From Gemmatimonadota bacterium (GTDB lineage: Bacteria > Gemmatimonadota > Gemmatimonadetes > Longimicrobiales > Gaopeijiaceae), in contig JAWKQO010000001.1 of NCBI GenBank assembly GCA_041390105.1, forward strand, positions 2,048,001-2,112,000: a stretch of DNA of 64,000 bases, written 5' to 3'. The notes beneath the pieces are model-generated. The model saw only the letters and a program-made list of their open reading frames with translations. It was not told the origin of the DNA and made no database searches. Position 1 is the stretch's first letter. Each line of letters opens with the position of its first letter. Below are positions 16,585 to 24,658 of the stretch, one piece after another. The translations under genes and the position numbers were made by a program.

Positions 16585-19125
16585 CTAGCGGGCGCGGGCG
16601 ACGGCCGAGAGAACCCGGCCGCGCTCGTGGTCGGAGGACAGCCGGTCCGCGGAGTCGAGCAGGCGCTGTCGCACGCGGTCTCCCACGGAGTCGAGGCGGC
16701 CCACCAGGTCGAGCAGGACCTCGGCCCGTTCGAAGTCCGAGTCCATGGTGTCGACCCGGTCCAGGAGACGGTCGACGTTACCGTCCGACAAAGGGGCGCT
16801 GGACAGCGCGGCCGCGAGGGCACGGCGGGCCTCGTAGTCGGACTCTACGCTCTGGATCACATCGAGGAAGGCGGTCAGGGTGGCGTCGTCCATGTCCGCC
16901 TGACGGGCGAGCTTCACCAGGAGCTCCACCACCTCGAAGTCGGATCCGATGTCGGCGGCGAGCTCGATGAGCGCCCCGGTCTCCGCCGGAGTCAAATCTT
17001 CCCGGAGCAGTGCCTCCAGGGTGCGGCGCATCTCGTAGTCGGACTCGATCGTGCGGGCGGCGTGCAGATACGCCACGCGAACCTGTTGGGAAGCGAGGTC
17101 ATGTTGGACGCGGGTCAGCAGCTCCGCCATCTCGTAGTCGGAGGAGATCTGCTCGCTCGCCGTGTCCAGCGCGGCCGCCACTTCGGATGGGCTCAGTCCA
17201 CCGGTCGCCAACAAGTGCGAGAGGTAGATGCGCGTGGTGTACCCTGAGCGGATGTGGCCAACCTCCTGCAGGACGGCCGGCACACCGCCGCGTGCCAGGA
17301 TACGCTGCACGCGTGCTTCGGCGTCAAGGCCGGTCACGCGGTACACCTCCGGGATGACCTGGGCCAGCCAGCCGGCCGCCTCGTCGAAGGGACGCTCATC
17401 CCGGTCCACCCAGTACTGCCGCTCCAAGCGCCCGTTGCCACCCGACTCGATGCGAATGCGCCTGCGCGCCCCCTGGCCGGACTGCTCGAGCTCGAAGCGG
17501 CCACCACGGGAGAGCGCTTCGATCCCGCTCTCGTCCTCCGAGAAGCGCACCTCGCCACGCACCTCCAACTCCCATGTGCATGCGGCCGTGGCCCAGAACG
17601 CCCTCATGCGCTCGTCGTCGACGTTGACCTGGTCACTCTTGACGCGGTGGTCCGGATCGAAGCATGGGTCCGTTTGAGCCGCGTGGGGGAGCGCATTCAG
17701 GTGGGGAAGCAGCGTAAGCGCAGGCTCCACCCACCCGACGTCCACCGGCACGGGCTCCGGCCCGGGCAACCCAGGTGCCAGCGGTGCCACCACGGGAGAC
17801 GGAACCGCTGGCACCTCGACCCACACGCCCACGTCCGGCACTACGCGCACCGTGACGTCGGGCGCGAGCGGCGGCACGAGTTCCACCAGCCCCGCCAGTG
17901 TCGGCTCGCTGCTGCGCATGGCGAGAGCCGAGAGCGGCACCGCGAACCCACTCAACACGATCACCACGGCGAGCACGTCCCAGCGGGTCGCTCCCGCACG
18001 GCGGCGCGCCGGGTCCAGAATCGCCTCCACACGACCTCCGAGCTGGCTGCTGCGGGCCATGGCGAAGGCAGCTGCCGGAAGCTCTTGCCTGGCCGGAAGC
18101 CCGCGCGCGACGGCGATCAGCCCCGCGGCATAGTCGCTCGCTCGGGTGCCGACCGAGAGGACGCGGTCGTCCGCCGCCTGCTCGCTCTCCGCCCGCAACT
18201 GGTGGAGTGCCACCCACGAAAGCGGGTTCATCCAGTGCAGCGCGCAGATGAGACGCGCGAGCAGCATCACGGGTTGATCCCCGCGCACCACGTGCGCGAG
18301 CTCGTGCAGCAGGGCCTGACGCAGGCGGTCGTCACTCCAGAACCGCGCGTCGGCAGGCAGCGCCACCACGGGGCGGTTCAGCCCCCAGGTCATGGGAACC
18401 GGGATCCCCTCGCCTTCAACCAGGCGTACCGTCCTCGTCACGCCCATGTCCGCGCAGGCGTCTTCCAGCAGCGCATCCCAGCGCGCTCCCGTGAGCGGCG
18501 CCGTGCCGCGCTCCAGGGCCGCCACCCGGACCAGTCCGACGATCGTCGTCAGCCCGAGCAAGCCCGCACCGCCGGCCCAGAGCAGCAGCAACGCCCACCA
18601 GGCGGAGCCCTCCATGCTCACGGAGTCGAGCCGGAATCGTGCGCTGCCTTCCAGAGCCGGTGGCAGGGGAGTGAACGCCAACGCGTCGCCGCCGCGCGCA
18701 CCGACGCTCGGAGCCGCCGTCACCGATGTGCCGACTCCCGCGACGGCCACGGGCTCCAGCACCGAGGGGACCGTCACGTCCCGAACCGCTGGCGCTGCCG
18801 CATCCTCGGAGACGTCGAAGGCCAGCGCCGGCGACGCTGCCACCGCCTCCTCGGAGACGTCGAACGCCAGGGCCGGCTGTCGAACCAGCGCGGGAAGCGC
18901 CTGCCAACGGGGCAACACCCCCGACAGGACCGGGAGGAGCAGCAGCGCACCGATCCCGGTGACCCACACCAGATGTCGCACGGCCGCCGAGCGGGTGCGA
19001 GCGAGCGCGCGGGCGGCGAGTGCCGTCACGCTGAGGAGCACAGCCCCCTTCACGAGCACGCTGGCCAGCCCGAACGCGAGCGTCGGTCCGAAGGCCACCA
19101 CCATTCTCCACACGTCCACCATCAT
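16585..19125 (-). CDS. BlaR1-like M56 metallopeptidase with C-terminal SDYE helical repeats
   Basis: 846 residues. The N-terminal half has membrane helices flanking an M56 peptidase domain: H-E-L-A-H at about 274-278, with E-S-E-Q-A-A-D-D some 35 residues later as the third zinc ligand. A last membrane helix lies near residue 385. The C-terminal part lacks the penicillin-binding sensor of true BlaR1. Instead residues about 610-846 hold seven helical repeats of 33-35 residues, six carrying S-D-[YFH]-E. The ATG at 19125 overlaps the blaI stop by 4 bp. By family analogy the protein senses something outside the cell and cleaves the BlaI repressor; the signal is unknown. A duplicated A-L-A-F-D-V-S-E segment occurs near residues 86-107. 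Confidence 0.88.
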   Translation of the reverse strand: MMVDVWRMVVAFGPTLAFGLASVLVKGAVLLSVTALAARALARTRSAAVRHLVWVTGIGALLLLPVLSGVLPRWQALPALVRQPALAFDVSEEAVAASPALAFDVSEDAAAPAVRDVTVPSVLEPVAVAGVGTSVTAAPSVGARGGDALAFTPLPPALEGSARFRLDSVSMEGSAWWALLLLWAGGAGLLGLTTIVGLVRVAALERGTAPLTGARWDALLEDACADMGVTRTVRLVEGEGIPVPMTWGLNRPVVALPADARFWSDDRLRQALLHELAHVVRGDQPVMLLARLICALHWMNPLSWVALHQLRAESEQAADDRVLSVGTRASDYAAGLIAVARGLPARQELPAAAFAMARSSQLGGRVEAILDPARRRAGATRWDVLAVVIVLSGFAVPLSALAMRSSEPTLAGLVELVPPLAPDVTVRVVPDVGVWVEVPAVPSPVVAPLAPGLPGPEPVPVDVGWVEPALTLLPHLNALPHAAQTDPCFDPDHRVKSDQVNVDDERMRAFWATAACTWELEVRGEVRFSEDESGIEALSRGGRFELEQSGQGARRRIRIESGGNGRLERQYWVDRDERPFDEAAGWLAQVIPEVYRVTGLDAEARVQRILARGGVPAVLQEVGHIRSGYTTRIYLSHLLATGGLSPSEVAAALDTASEQISSDYEMAELLTRVQHDLASQQVRVAYLHAARTIESDYEMRRTLEALLREDLTPAETGALIELAADIGSDFEVVELLVKLARQADMDDATLTAFLDVIQSVESDYEARRALAAALSSAPLSDGNVDRLLDRVDTMDSDFERAEVLLDLVGRLDSVGDRVRQRLLDSADRLSSDHERGRVLSAVARAR

Positions 19126-19505
19126 CGCCCCTCCCGCCGAGCCCGTTCGATGAGCGCCGACAGCCGCTCCAGTTCCTCCGCTTCCAGCGATCCCGCGGTC
19201 CGATCCAGCAGCGCCGCCACGGCCTTCTCGGTCGATCCCTCGAAGAACGTGTCGAGCACCCGTTTCAAGGCCCGCTCCCGCGCCTGGGTGCGCGGGACCG
19301 TGGCCCGGTAGAGGTAGCGCGGCCCGTCCTGCCGGTGCTGCAGATGTCCTTTGTCCTCGAGCACGCGCATCAGGGCACGCACGGCGGAGTAGCTGGGGGG
19401 ATCGGGTAGCTCGTCCAGGACATCGCTCACCGCCACCTCGCGGTGCCGGTAGACGATGTCCATGATCTGCCGCTCGCGGCGGCTCAACGGTAGCTCTTCA
19501 CTCAT
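19122..19505 (-). CDS. BlaI/MecI family transcriptional repressor
   Basis: 127 residues, typical for the family. The winged helix is evident: L-S-R-R-E-R-Q-I-M-D-I-V-Y, V-L-D-E-L-P-D-P-P-S-Y-S-A-V-R-A-L-M-R-V-L-E-D-K-G-H-L and the wing with Y-L-Y-R-A-T-V-P-R; the C-terminal helices are the dimerisation region cleaved by BlaR-type proteases in known systems. It precedes and overlaps the BlaR1-like gene, the standard pairing. Two near-identical palindromes about 100-135 bp upstream are likely its operators. The target is probably not a beta-lactamase, since none is nearby. Confidence 0.92.
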   Translation of the reverse strand: MSEELPLSRRERQIMDIVYRHREVAVSDVLDELPDPPSYSAVRALMRVLEDKGHLQHRQDGPRYLYRATVPRTQARERALKRVLDTFFEGSTEKAVAALLDRTAGSLEAEELERLSALIERARREGR

Positions 19506-19605
19506 CCGTGTCCCCTCACGTTCCTCGGTCCGCGCCAGCCCCGCACTGCGCCCCCTCCGAGCCCCCGGCGGCAGTCGGATGTCCCAACCGTACGTCGGCG
19601 GGCGC

Positions 19606-19621
19606 TGCTAGTTTCATAGCA
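19606..19621. promoter_or_regulatory. Putative BlaI operator 1
   Basis: TGCTAGTTTCATAGCA, a perfect dyad in its outer five bases on each side (TGCTA/TAGCA), upstream of blaI in a local AT-rich patch. Together with the next site (19-bp centre spacing) it fits two repressor dimers side by side. Confidence 0.6.
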
Positions 19622-19624
19622 GTG

Positions 19625-19640
19625 TGCTGAATATTTAGCA
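19625..19640. promoter_or_regulatory. Putative BlaI operator 2
   Basis: TGCTGAATATTTAGCA, a near-perfect 16-bp palindrome sharing TGCT-N8-AGCA with operator 1 and with the site at 16476-16491. It lies in the divergent region between blaI and the thioredoxin-like gene (285 bp in all), so it could also influence the plus-strand redox genes. Confidence 0.6.
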
Positions 19641-19790
19641 TAGACCGCGCCCGGGCGCAAGCGGCCCAGCCCCGACCGGCGGCCCCGGCGGGGAAGCGGG
19701 GCCCGGGTGCTGGAGATACAGGCCTCCAGCAACCCGTGCGGGACGGGCGCGGGCGCGCGTCCACCCCTATGATTCGGAAGGTCTCGCCCA

Positions 19791-21287
19791 TTGCGACGCT
19801 TTCTCGGACGCTCCTCGATGCGCGCTACCCCATCCGGTGCCCCACTCGCGTTGGCCGATGGCCTCCATGTCGCCTTGAAGGCCGACTGCCCCACCTGTCG
19901 GCTGGTCGTGCCCGTCCTGCGCGAGCTGGAAGAGGCCGGCACGCGCGTCCACGCCTGGTTCCAGGACGAAGGTGACTTCCTCCATGGACTCTCCGACGTC
20001 CGGGACGACTCGTCCCTGGAGACGTCTTTTCGCTTGGGCGTGCACACGGTGCCGACGGTGATCCGAGTGGAAGGGGGCAAGGAAACCGCACGCACCGAAG
20101 GATGGGTGAGGGAGGACTGGCGGACTCTGACGAGCTTGCCTGGCCTGGGCGCGGATCTTCGCGAGTGGCAAGCGGGCTGCGGCTCGCTCTCGGTCCTGCC
20201 CGGCGTCGCGGAGATCCTCACCGCCCGCTACGGCGACCCCGGGATCAAGAGCAGACCGGTGGAGGTGGATCGGTTCCAGGACCCGGTGGAGGTCTGCTAC
20301 GACCGTGGCTGGAGCGACGGGCTCCCGGTGGTGCCACCGACCCCGGAGCGGATCCTGCGCATGCTGTCGGGCACGGTTCGAGAGCCCGGCGAGGTCATCG
20401 GGAGGATGCCACCGGATCTGGCGGAACTCACCGTGGAGAAGGTGGCCATCAACGCGGTGTTGGCGGGGTGTCGGCCGGAGTACCTCCCCCTGCTGCTCGG
20501 CATCGTGGAGACCGCGCTGGATCCACGGTTCACGCTGCACGGGGTCACCTGCACGACCTGCTTCTCGAGCCCGGTCATCGTCGTGAACGGGCCCGTTGCC
20601 CGCAGGCTCGGAATGAATCCCGGCATCGGCGCGCTGGGCCCCGGCAATCGAGCCACCGCAACGATCGGTCGAGCGCTGAACCTCATCGTTCGCAACGTGG
20701 GCGGGGGTCGACCCGGGGAGATCGACCGCTCCACGCTCGGCGCCCCCAGCAAGTTCACCTTCTGCTTCGCCGAGGACGAGTCGGATCCGGCGTGGGAGCC
20801 ACTTTCCGTCGCGCGCGGCATCCCTCCCGGGAAGAGCGCGGTCACGCTGTTCCAGGGAGAGGGCATCCAGGGGGTCGTGGACCAACGCTCTCGCACTCCG
20901 GAAGAGCTGACGCGGTCGCTGGCGGCCAGCCTGCTTGCGGTCAACCACACCAAGCTCTGTCAGTGGGGGAACGCCATCCTCGTGCTGGCCCCCGAGCACT
21001 ACGGGATCTTCAAAGCGGCGGGCTGGGACCGTGCGCGCATCACCGCCGAGCTCCAGGCGGCCACGACGCGCCCCGGCGCAGAGGTCGTGCGTGGAGCCGG
21101 AGGCATCGGCGAGGGCGTGCCGGCAGAGCGCGCGGGCGATCCCGCGATTCCCAAGTTCCATCCGAATGGGCTGCTGCTCGTTCGGGCAGGAGGCCCTGCC
21201 GGGCTCTACTCGGCAATCATCTCGGGCTGGATCGGCGGCCGCGCCGCCGACGAGTCGCAACCCGTGACACGGGAGATTCTGGCATGA
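19791..21287 (+). CDS. Two-domain redox protein: thioredoxin-like N-terminus plus conserved domain of unknown function
   Basis: 498 residues from TTG 19791 (GGAAGG nine bases upstream); ATG 19818 is the alternative and keeps all domains. Residues about 25-125 look like a thioredoxin fold: A-D-C-P-T-C (C33, C36) after a first strand, and T-V-P-T-V with the cis-proline (P88). The remainder (about 130-498) is a conserved domain I cannot name; it contains a second C-x-x-C (V-T-C-T-T-C, C254/C257) and a glycine-rich G-I-G-A-L-G-P-G-N-R block. The stop overlaps the ATG of the selenoprotein gene (ATGA), so the two are made together. I infer a dithiol partner or reductant for that protein. No signal peptide: cytoplasmic. 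Confidence 0.7.
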   Translation: MRRFLGRSSMRATPSGAPLALADGLHVALKADCPTCRLVVPVLRELEEAGTRVHAWFQDEGDFLHGLSDVRDDSSLETSFRLGVHTVPTVIRVEGGKETARTEGWVREDWRTLTSLPGLGADLREWQAGCGSLSVLPGVAEILTARYGDPGIKSRPVEVDRFQDPVEVCYDRGWSDGLPVVPPTPERILRMLSGTVREPGEVIGRMPPDLAELTVEKVAINAVLAGCRPEYLPLLLGIVETALDPRFTLHGVTCTTCFSSPVIVVNGPVARRLGMNPGIGALGPGNRATATIGRALNLIVRNVGGGRPGEIDRSTLGAPSKFTFCFAEDESDPAWEPLSVARGIPPGKSAVTLFQGEGIQGVVDQRSRTPEELTRSLAASLLAVNHTKLCQWGNAILVLAPEHYGIFKAAGWDRARITAELQAATTRPGAEVVRGAGGIGEGVPAERAGDPAIPKFHPNGLLLVRAGGPAGLYSAIISGWIGGRAADESQPVTREILA

Positions 21288-21808
21288 CGATTCTGCACGA
21301 CCCCACCTCCGAACGTTCGCCGCTCATGCGCCCCCGCGTCGCACCGCCGTCCTCCTTGGACGGAAAGACCGTGGCCCTGTTCGATCTCGGAAAGATCCGG
21401 AGCGACGAATTCCTGGATCACCTTCAGGCGCGTCTCGTGGAGCGGGGCATCGACGTGATCCGGGCTTCCAAGCCGACCAACGCCAAACCCGCCGACCCCG
21501 ACCTCGTACAGGATGTTGCGCGTCGCGCTCACGTGGTGGTGGAGGCGCTCGCCGACTGAGGGTCGTGCACATCGTGCGGTCTGCACGACATCAAGGCCTG
21601 GGACGACCTGGGCATCCCGGGCGTCCTGGTCGCGACGACCGAGTTCCGCGACGCGGCGGCGGCCCAGGCCCGGAGCCTGGGCTTCGAACCGGGCGTCTTA
21701 TGGGTGGAGCATCCGGTCCAGAACCGGACGACAGAGGAGTTGAGGTCGATGGCGGACCGTGCGGTCCCTGGGCTGCTGGAGCTCATCACGGCCGGCTCGC
21801 TCGGCTAG
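21284..21808 (+). CDS. UGSC-type selenoprotein (TGA codon 92 read as selenocysteine)
   Basis: 175 codons from ATG 21284 to TAG 21806-21808, with an in-frame TGA at 21557-21559. Reading through gives A-D-U-G-S-C-T-S-C-G-L-H-D and then 77 more residues of normal composition (I-P-G-V-L-V-A-T-T-E-F, W-V-E-H-P-V-Q-N-R), without other stops. The motif U-G-S-C (U92, C95) followed by C98 is that of a family I recall as UGSC family (seleno)protein, in which some members carry Cys at this place; its reaction is not known to me. A hairpin right after the TGA resembles the bacterial SECIS. The gene overlaps the thioredoxin-like gene by 4 bp. An ordinary annotation would stop at 21559 and miss half of the protein. 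Confidence 0.85.
21560..21589 (+). promoter_or_regulatory. SECIS-like stem-loop after the selenocysteine codon
   Basis: TCGTGC (21572-21577), loop GGTCT, GCACGA (21583-21588). The loop GG begins after 18 nt counted from the TGA, and GGTCTGCAC is the same string and, as I recall it, the same spacing as in the E. coli fdhF SECIS that binds SelB. A longer 8-bp stem (21562-21569 with 21582-21589) is an alternative fold. Confidence 0.65.
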
Positions 21809-21862
21809 ATCGTGCTATAGTGGGAGGAGACTCGGACGTGGCCTGAACGCAATGAACCTCCT

Positions 21863-23776
21863 GTGACCAGGATCATCAAGCAATCCGCCTTCGGCCTGGC
21901 CGTGGCGCTGGTCTTCCTCCTCGTGATGGAAGGGCTCCTCTACCTCGCGGGCGTGAAGCCCCTCCAGGAGCGGTCCGATCCGCTGGTCGGGTTCGCCGGA
22001 TACTCGCCACTCTTCGTCGAGGCGAGCACACCGGACGGTGAGCGCGTCTTCGAGACTGCGAGCACGAAGTTCAACTGGTTCAACCAGCAGCAGTTCCCAG
22101 TCCCCAAGGCGGCGGGGGTCCAGCGAGTCTTCTGTCTCGGAGGCTCCACGACCTACGGGCGGCCGTACGAGGACCGCACGTCCTTCTGTGGCTGGTTGCG
22201 CGCCTTCCTACCGGCCGTGGATCCAGGGAAGCGTTGGGAAGTCATCAACGCCGGCGGCATCAGCTACGCCAGCTACCGCGTCGTGCGCGTGATGGAGGAG
22301 CTGACTCGACACGAGCCCGACCTGTTCGTCATCTACACGGGCCACAACGAGTTTCTGGAGAAGCGCACCTACGACCGACTGCTGCAGACGCCCGAGTTCA
22401 TGCGCGATCTGGCGTCGCTCGCCTCGCGGCTTCGCCTCTACAGCCTGCTTTCCGACATCGTCTATCCCCCGAAGGCGCAGCTCGGCACCGAGGTCGAGGC
22501 GGTGTTGGACAGATCCGTCGGGCCCGAGGACTATCACCGCGACGACGCCATGCGCGACGCGGTGCTGGAGCACTTTCAGATCAGCCTGCAGCGCATGGCC
22601 GACATCGGACAGCAGTCCGGGGCGGGGATCATCTTCGTTTCGCCCGCGTCGAACATCCGTGACTTTTCACCGTTCAAGTCCGAACCGAGCGCCGGCCTGG
22701 ACGCAACCGAGGTTGTCCAGATCCGTCAGCTCAAAGCCTCCATCACGGAACAGGTGGACGCCCAGGAGTACCAGCGGGCCGCAGACCTCGCCACGGGCGG
22801 CCTCGCGATCGACCCGCGGGACGCCGATCTCCTGTTCCTCGAGGGCAGGGCGTTGCTCGCCCTGGGAGACACCAACGAGGCCCGCGGAGCGTTCATCCTG
22901 GCGCGGGACGAGGATGTCGCGCCGCTGCGGGCGCTCACACCGATTCCGGACATCGTTTCCGAGGTCGCGTCCCGGACCGCCAACGGCCTGGTGGACTTCG
23001 CAGGCATGGTCGAGCGGGCTGCACCGGACGGCATTCCCGGCGAGGAGAGCTTTCTCGATCATGTGCATCCGACGATCGAGGTCAACCGCAGGTTGGCGCT
23101 GGCGATCATCGATGAGATGGTGGAGATGGAGGTCGCCACCCCGGTTTCCAGTTGGAATGAGGCGGAGATCGCGAGCATCAGTGAGCGCGTGAACGGCAGC
23201 GTCGACGTGGAGGCGAATGTGACGGCGCTCACGAACCTGTCCCGTGTCCTGACCTGGGCCGGCAAGCAGGAAGAAGCGTTACGGCTCGCCGAACGTGCGA
23301 CCGCGATCGTGCGGGACCCGCATACACTGTTTCAGATGGTGACGGTGTTGCAGCGCAGTGACCGTCTCGAGGAAGCTCTGCGCTATTCCGAGGAGGCGGC
23401 CCGCCTCATGCCGGAGGTCGCCAGCGTCCGCAAGACGAACGGGATCCTTCTCGCCGAGAACGGGCGCAACGACGAGGCCTTGCAGGAGCTGCAGGCGGCG
23501 GTCAAGCTCGACCCGACCATGGTCGACGTCCACTATCATCTGGGCCTGGTGCTCTCGGACCTCGGAGATGAAGCCCGCGCCGAGCGAGCCTACCGAAGGG
23601 CCATCGAGCTACAGCCCGCCAACTCCCACGCCCTGAACAATCTCGGAGTGCTGCTGGCGCGCCGCGGTGACGGCGAGGAGGCGATGCGCCTTTTTGAGCG
23701 CGCCGTGGAGGTGGACCCCGGCCACGAGGGAGCGGCGCGCAACCTGCAGCGGGCCAGGCGCATGATCGGTCGCTGA
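21863..23776 (+). CDS. SGNH/GDSL-like domain protein with C-terminal TPRs, membrane-anchored
   Basis: 637 residues from GTG 21863; no clear ribosome site, but the start leads straight into a membrane helix (A-F-G-L-A-V-A-L-V-F-L-L-V-M-E-G-L-L-Y). The N-terminal half has SGNH-hydrolase blocks: L-G-G-S-T-T-Y-G (nucleophile Ser), N-A-G-G-I-S-Y-A-S-Y, Y-T-G-H-N-E-F (Asn) and D-H-V-H-P-T (Asp/His). The second half holds tetratricopeptide repeats, e.g. V-D-V-H-Y-H-L-G-L-V-L-S-D-L-G and H-A-L-N-N-L-G-V-L-L-A-R-R-G-D. The likely role is an extracytoplasmic esterase or acyl-handling enzyme with a protein-binding tail. It follows the selenoprotein by 54 bp on the same strand, so shared transcription is possible. 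Confidence 0.75.
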   Translation: MTRIIKQSAFGLAVALVFLLVMEGLLYLAGVKPLQERSDPLVGFAGYSPLFVEASTPDGERVFETASTKFNWFNQQQFPVPKAAGVQRVFCLGGSTTYGRPYEDRTSFCGWLRAFLPAVDPGKRWEVINAGGISYASYRVVRVMEELTRHEPDLFVIYTGHNEFLEKRTYDRLLQTPEFMRDLASLASRLRLYSLLSDIVYPPKAQLGTEVEAVLDRSVGPEDYHRDDAMRDAVLEHFQISLQRMADIGQQSGAGIIFVSPASNIRDFSPFKSEPSAGLDATEVVQIRQLKASITEQVDAQEYQRAADLATGGLAIDPRDADLLFLEGRALLALGDTNEARGAFILARDEDVAPLRALTPIPDIVSEVASRTANGLVDFAGMVERAAPDGIPGEESFLDHVHPTIEVNRRLALAIIDEMVEMEVATPVSSWNEAEIASISERVNGSVDVEANVTALTNLSRVLTWAGKQEEALRLAERATAIVRDPHTLFQMVTVLQRSDRLEEALRYSEEAARLMPEVASVRKTNGILLAENGRNDEALQELQAAVKLDPTMVDVHYHLGLVLSDLGDEARAERAYRRAIELQPANSHALNNLGVLLARRGDGEEAMRLFERAVEVDPGHEGAARNLQRARRMIGR

Positions 23777-23842
23777 CCGGATCGGGCAGCGGATGAAGGG
23801 TTCCGGCCGCGCCACCCGGAGGATCGGGACGCTGGCGCGCCC

Positions 23843-24658
23843 TCAGTCGCTGTCGGCCGCGCCCCGCCGGTCCCCGCTGGGCCGAGCAACGCCCAGATAG
23901 ACCGCTCCGGCCTCGATGTGCGTCGACTTCGGGACCACGCACAGCGCGCCCACCTGGGCACCGTCGCCGATCGTCACACCGATGCCCACCACACTGCCGT
24001 TCCCGATGGTCACATCGCGACCGATGGTGGTGCGCGCGGTATGCACGGCGCCACGCTCCACCCAGTGTCCCCCCATGTGTACGTCGGAGCCGATCACGGT
24101 TCCCTCGCCGATGCTGAGCAACGAGTGATCGACGATCGAGAGGGTGTTGACGTACACCCGGCGTCCGATGCGGGCGCCGTTCAGCCGGAGGTAGAACGTC
24201 CACACCGGGCTGGCCCGCCACACCGCCCCGGCGAAGAGGCGGGTGAAGTGTTGAAGCACCATGCCCCGAGCCCAGTCGAGGAGAGGCCAGCTCAGCTCTG
24301 CCAGAGGCAGGCTCACGTTGGGAGGCGTGCGCCACCCCAGGGCGCGGGTGGCCAGCGCCGACCACACCATCAGGCCGAGCGTGAACAGCAGGAAGGCGGG
24401 CACCGCGATCAGCGCCAGGACCAGAGCCCGCTCGTAGGGGCTGCCGACGGTCTGCTCCAGGGCAAAGACCCCGATCATTCCGGGCAACGCCAGCGCGAGC
24501 GCCACCACCAGCGTCTCGACCGCCAGGACGGACACGAACGTCCAGGCAACGCGAGAAACGCGCGCCACGCCGCCGCCAGGAGCCCGGCCCGCCGCGGCCA
24601 GAGGCTCGGACGCGGATCTCCCGACGCCTCGCTCGGTATTCTGCCCCATGTCCGACAT
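23843..24658 (-). CDS. Membrane-anchored hexapeptide-repeat (left-handed beta-helix) acyltransferase-like protein
   Basis: 271 residues from ATG 24658 (ATG 24649 is equally possible). Two or three hydrophobic helices fill about residues 35-110 (V-S-V-L-A-V-E-T-L-V-V-A-L-A-L-A-L and A-L-I-A-V-P-A-F-L-L-F-T-L-G-L). The C-terminal part has the hexapeptide pattern: I-G-R-R-V-Y-V-N, I-G-E-G-T-V-I-G-S-D-V, I-G-R-D-V-T-I-G-N-G-S-V-V-G-I-G-V-T-I-G-D-G-A-Q-V-G. Such domains transfer acetyl or other acyl groups; membrane-bound versions modify exported polymers, but the acceptor cannot be read. Its start region overlaps the start of the divergent hydrolase gene, so the two promoters must lie inside each other's coding sequence. 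Confidence 0.78.
   Translation of the reverse strand: MSDMGQNTERGVGRSASEPLAAAGRAPGGGVARVSRVAWTFVSVLAVETLVVALALALPGMIGVFALEQTVGSPYERALVLALIAVPAFLLFTLGLMVWSALATRALGWRTPPNVSLPLAELSWPLLDWARGMVLQHFTRLFAGAVWRASPVWTFYLRLNGARIGRRVYVNTLSIVDHSLLSIGEGTVIGSDVHMGGHWVERGAVHTARTTIGRDVTIGNGSVVGIGVTIGDGAQVGALCVVPKSTHIEAGAVYLGVARPSGDRRGAADSD

Noticed and set aside
16585..19505. Beta-lactam resistance locus
   Set aside because: No beta-lactamase or PBP2a gene is near, and the BlaR1-like protein lacks the penicillin-binding sensor domain.
21557..21559. TGA taken as a true stop or a pseudogene mutation
   Set aside because: The reading frame after it stays open for 82 codons with protein-like sequence, a Sec-type motif and a SECIS-like hairpin.
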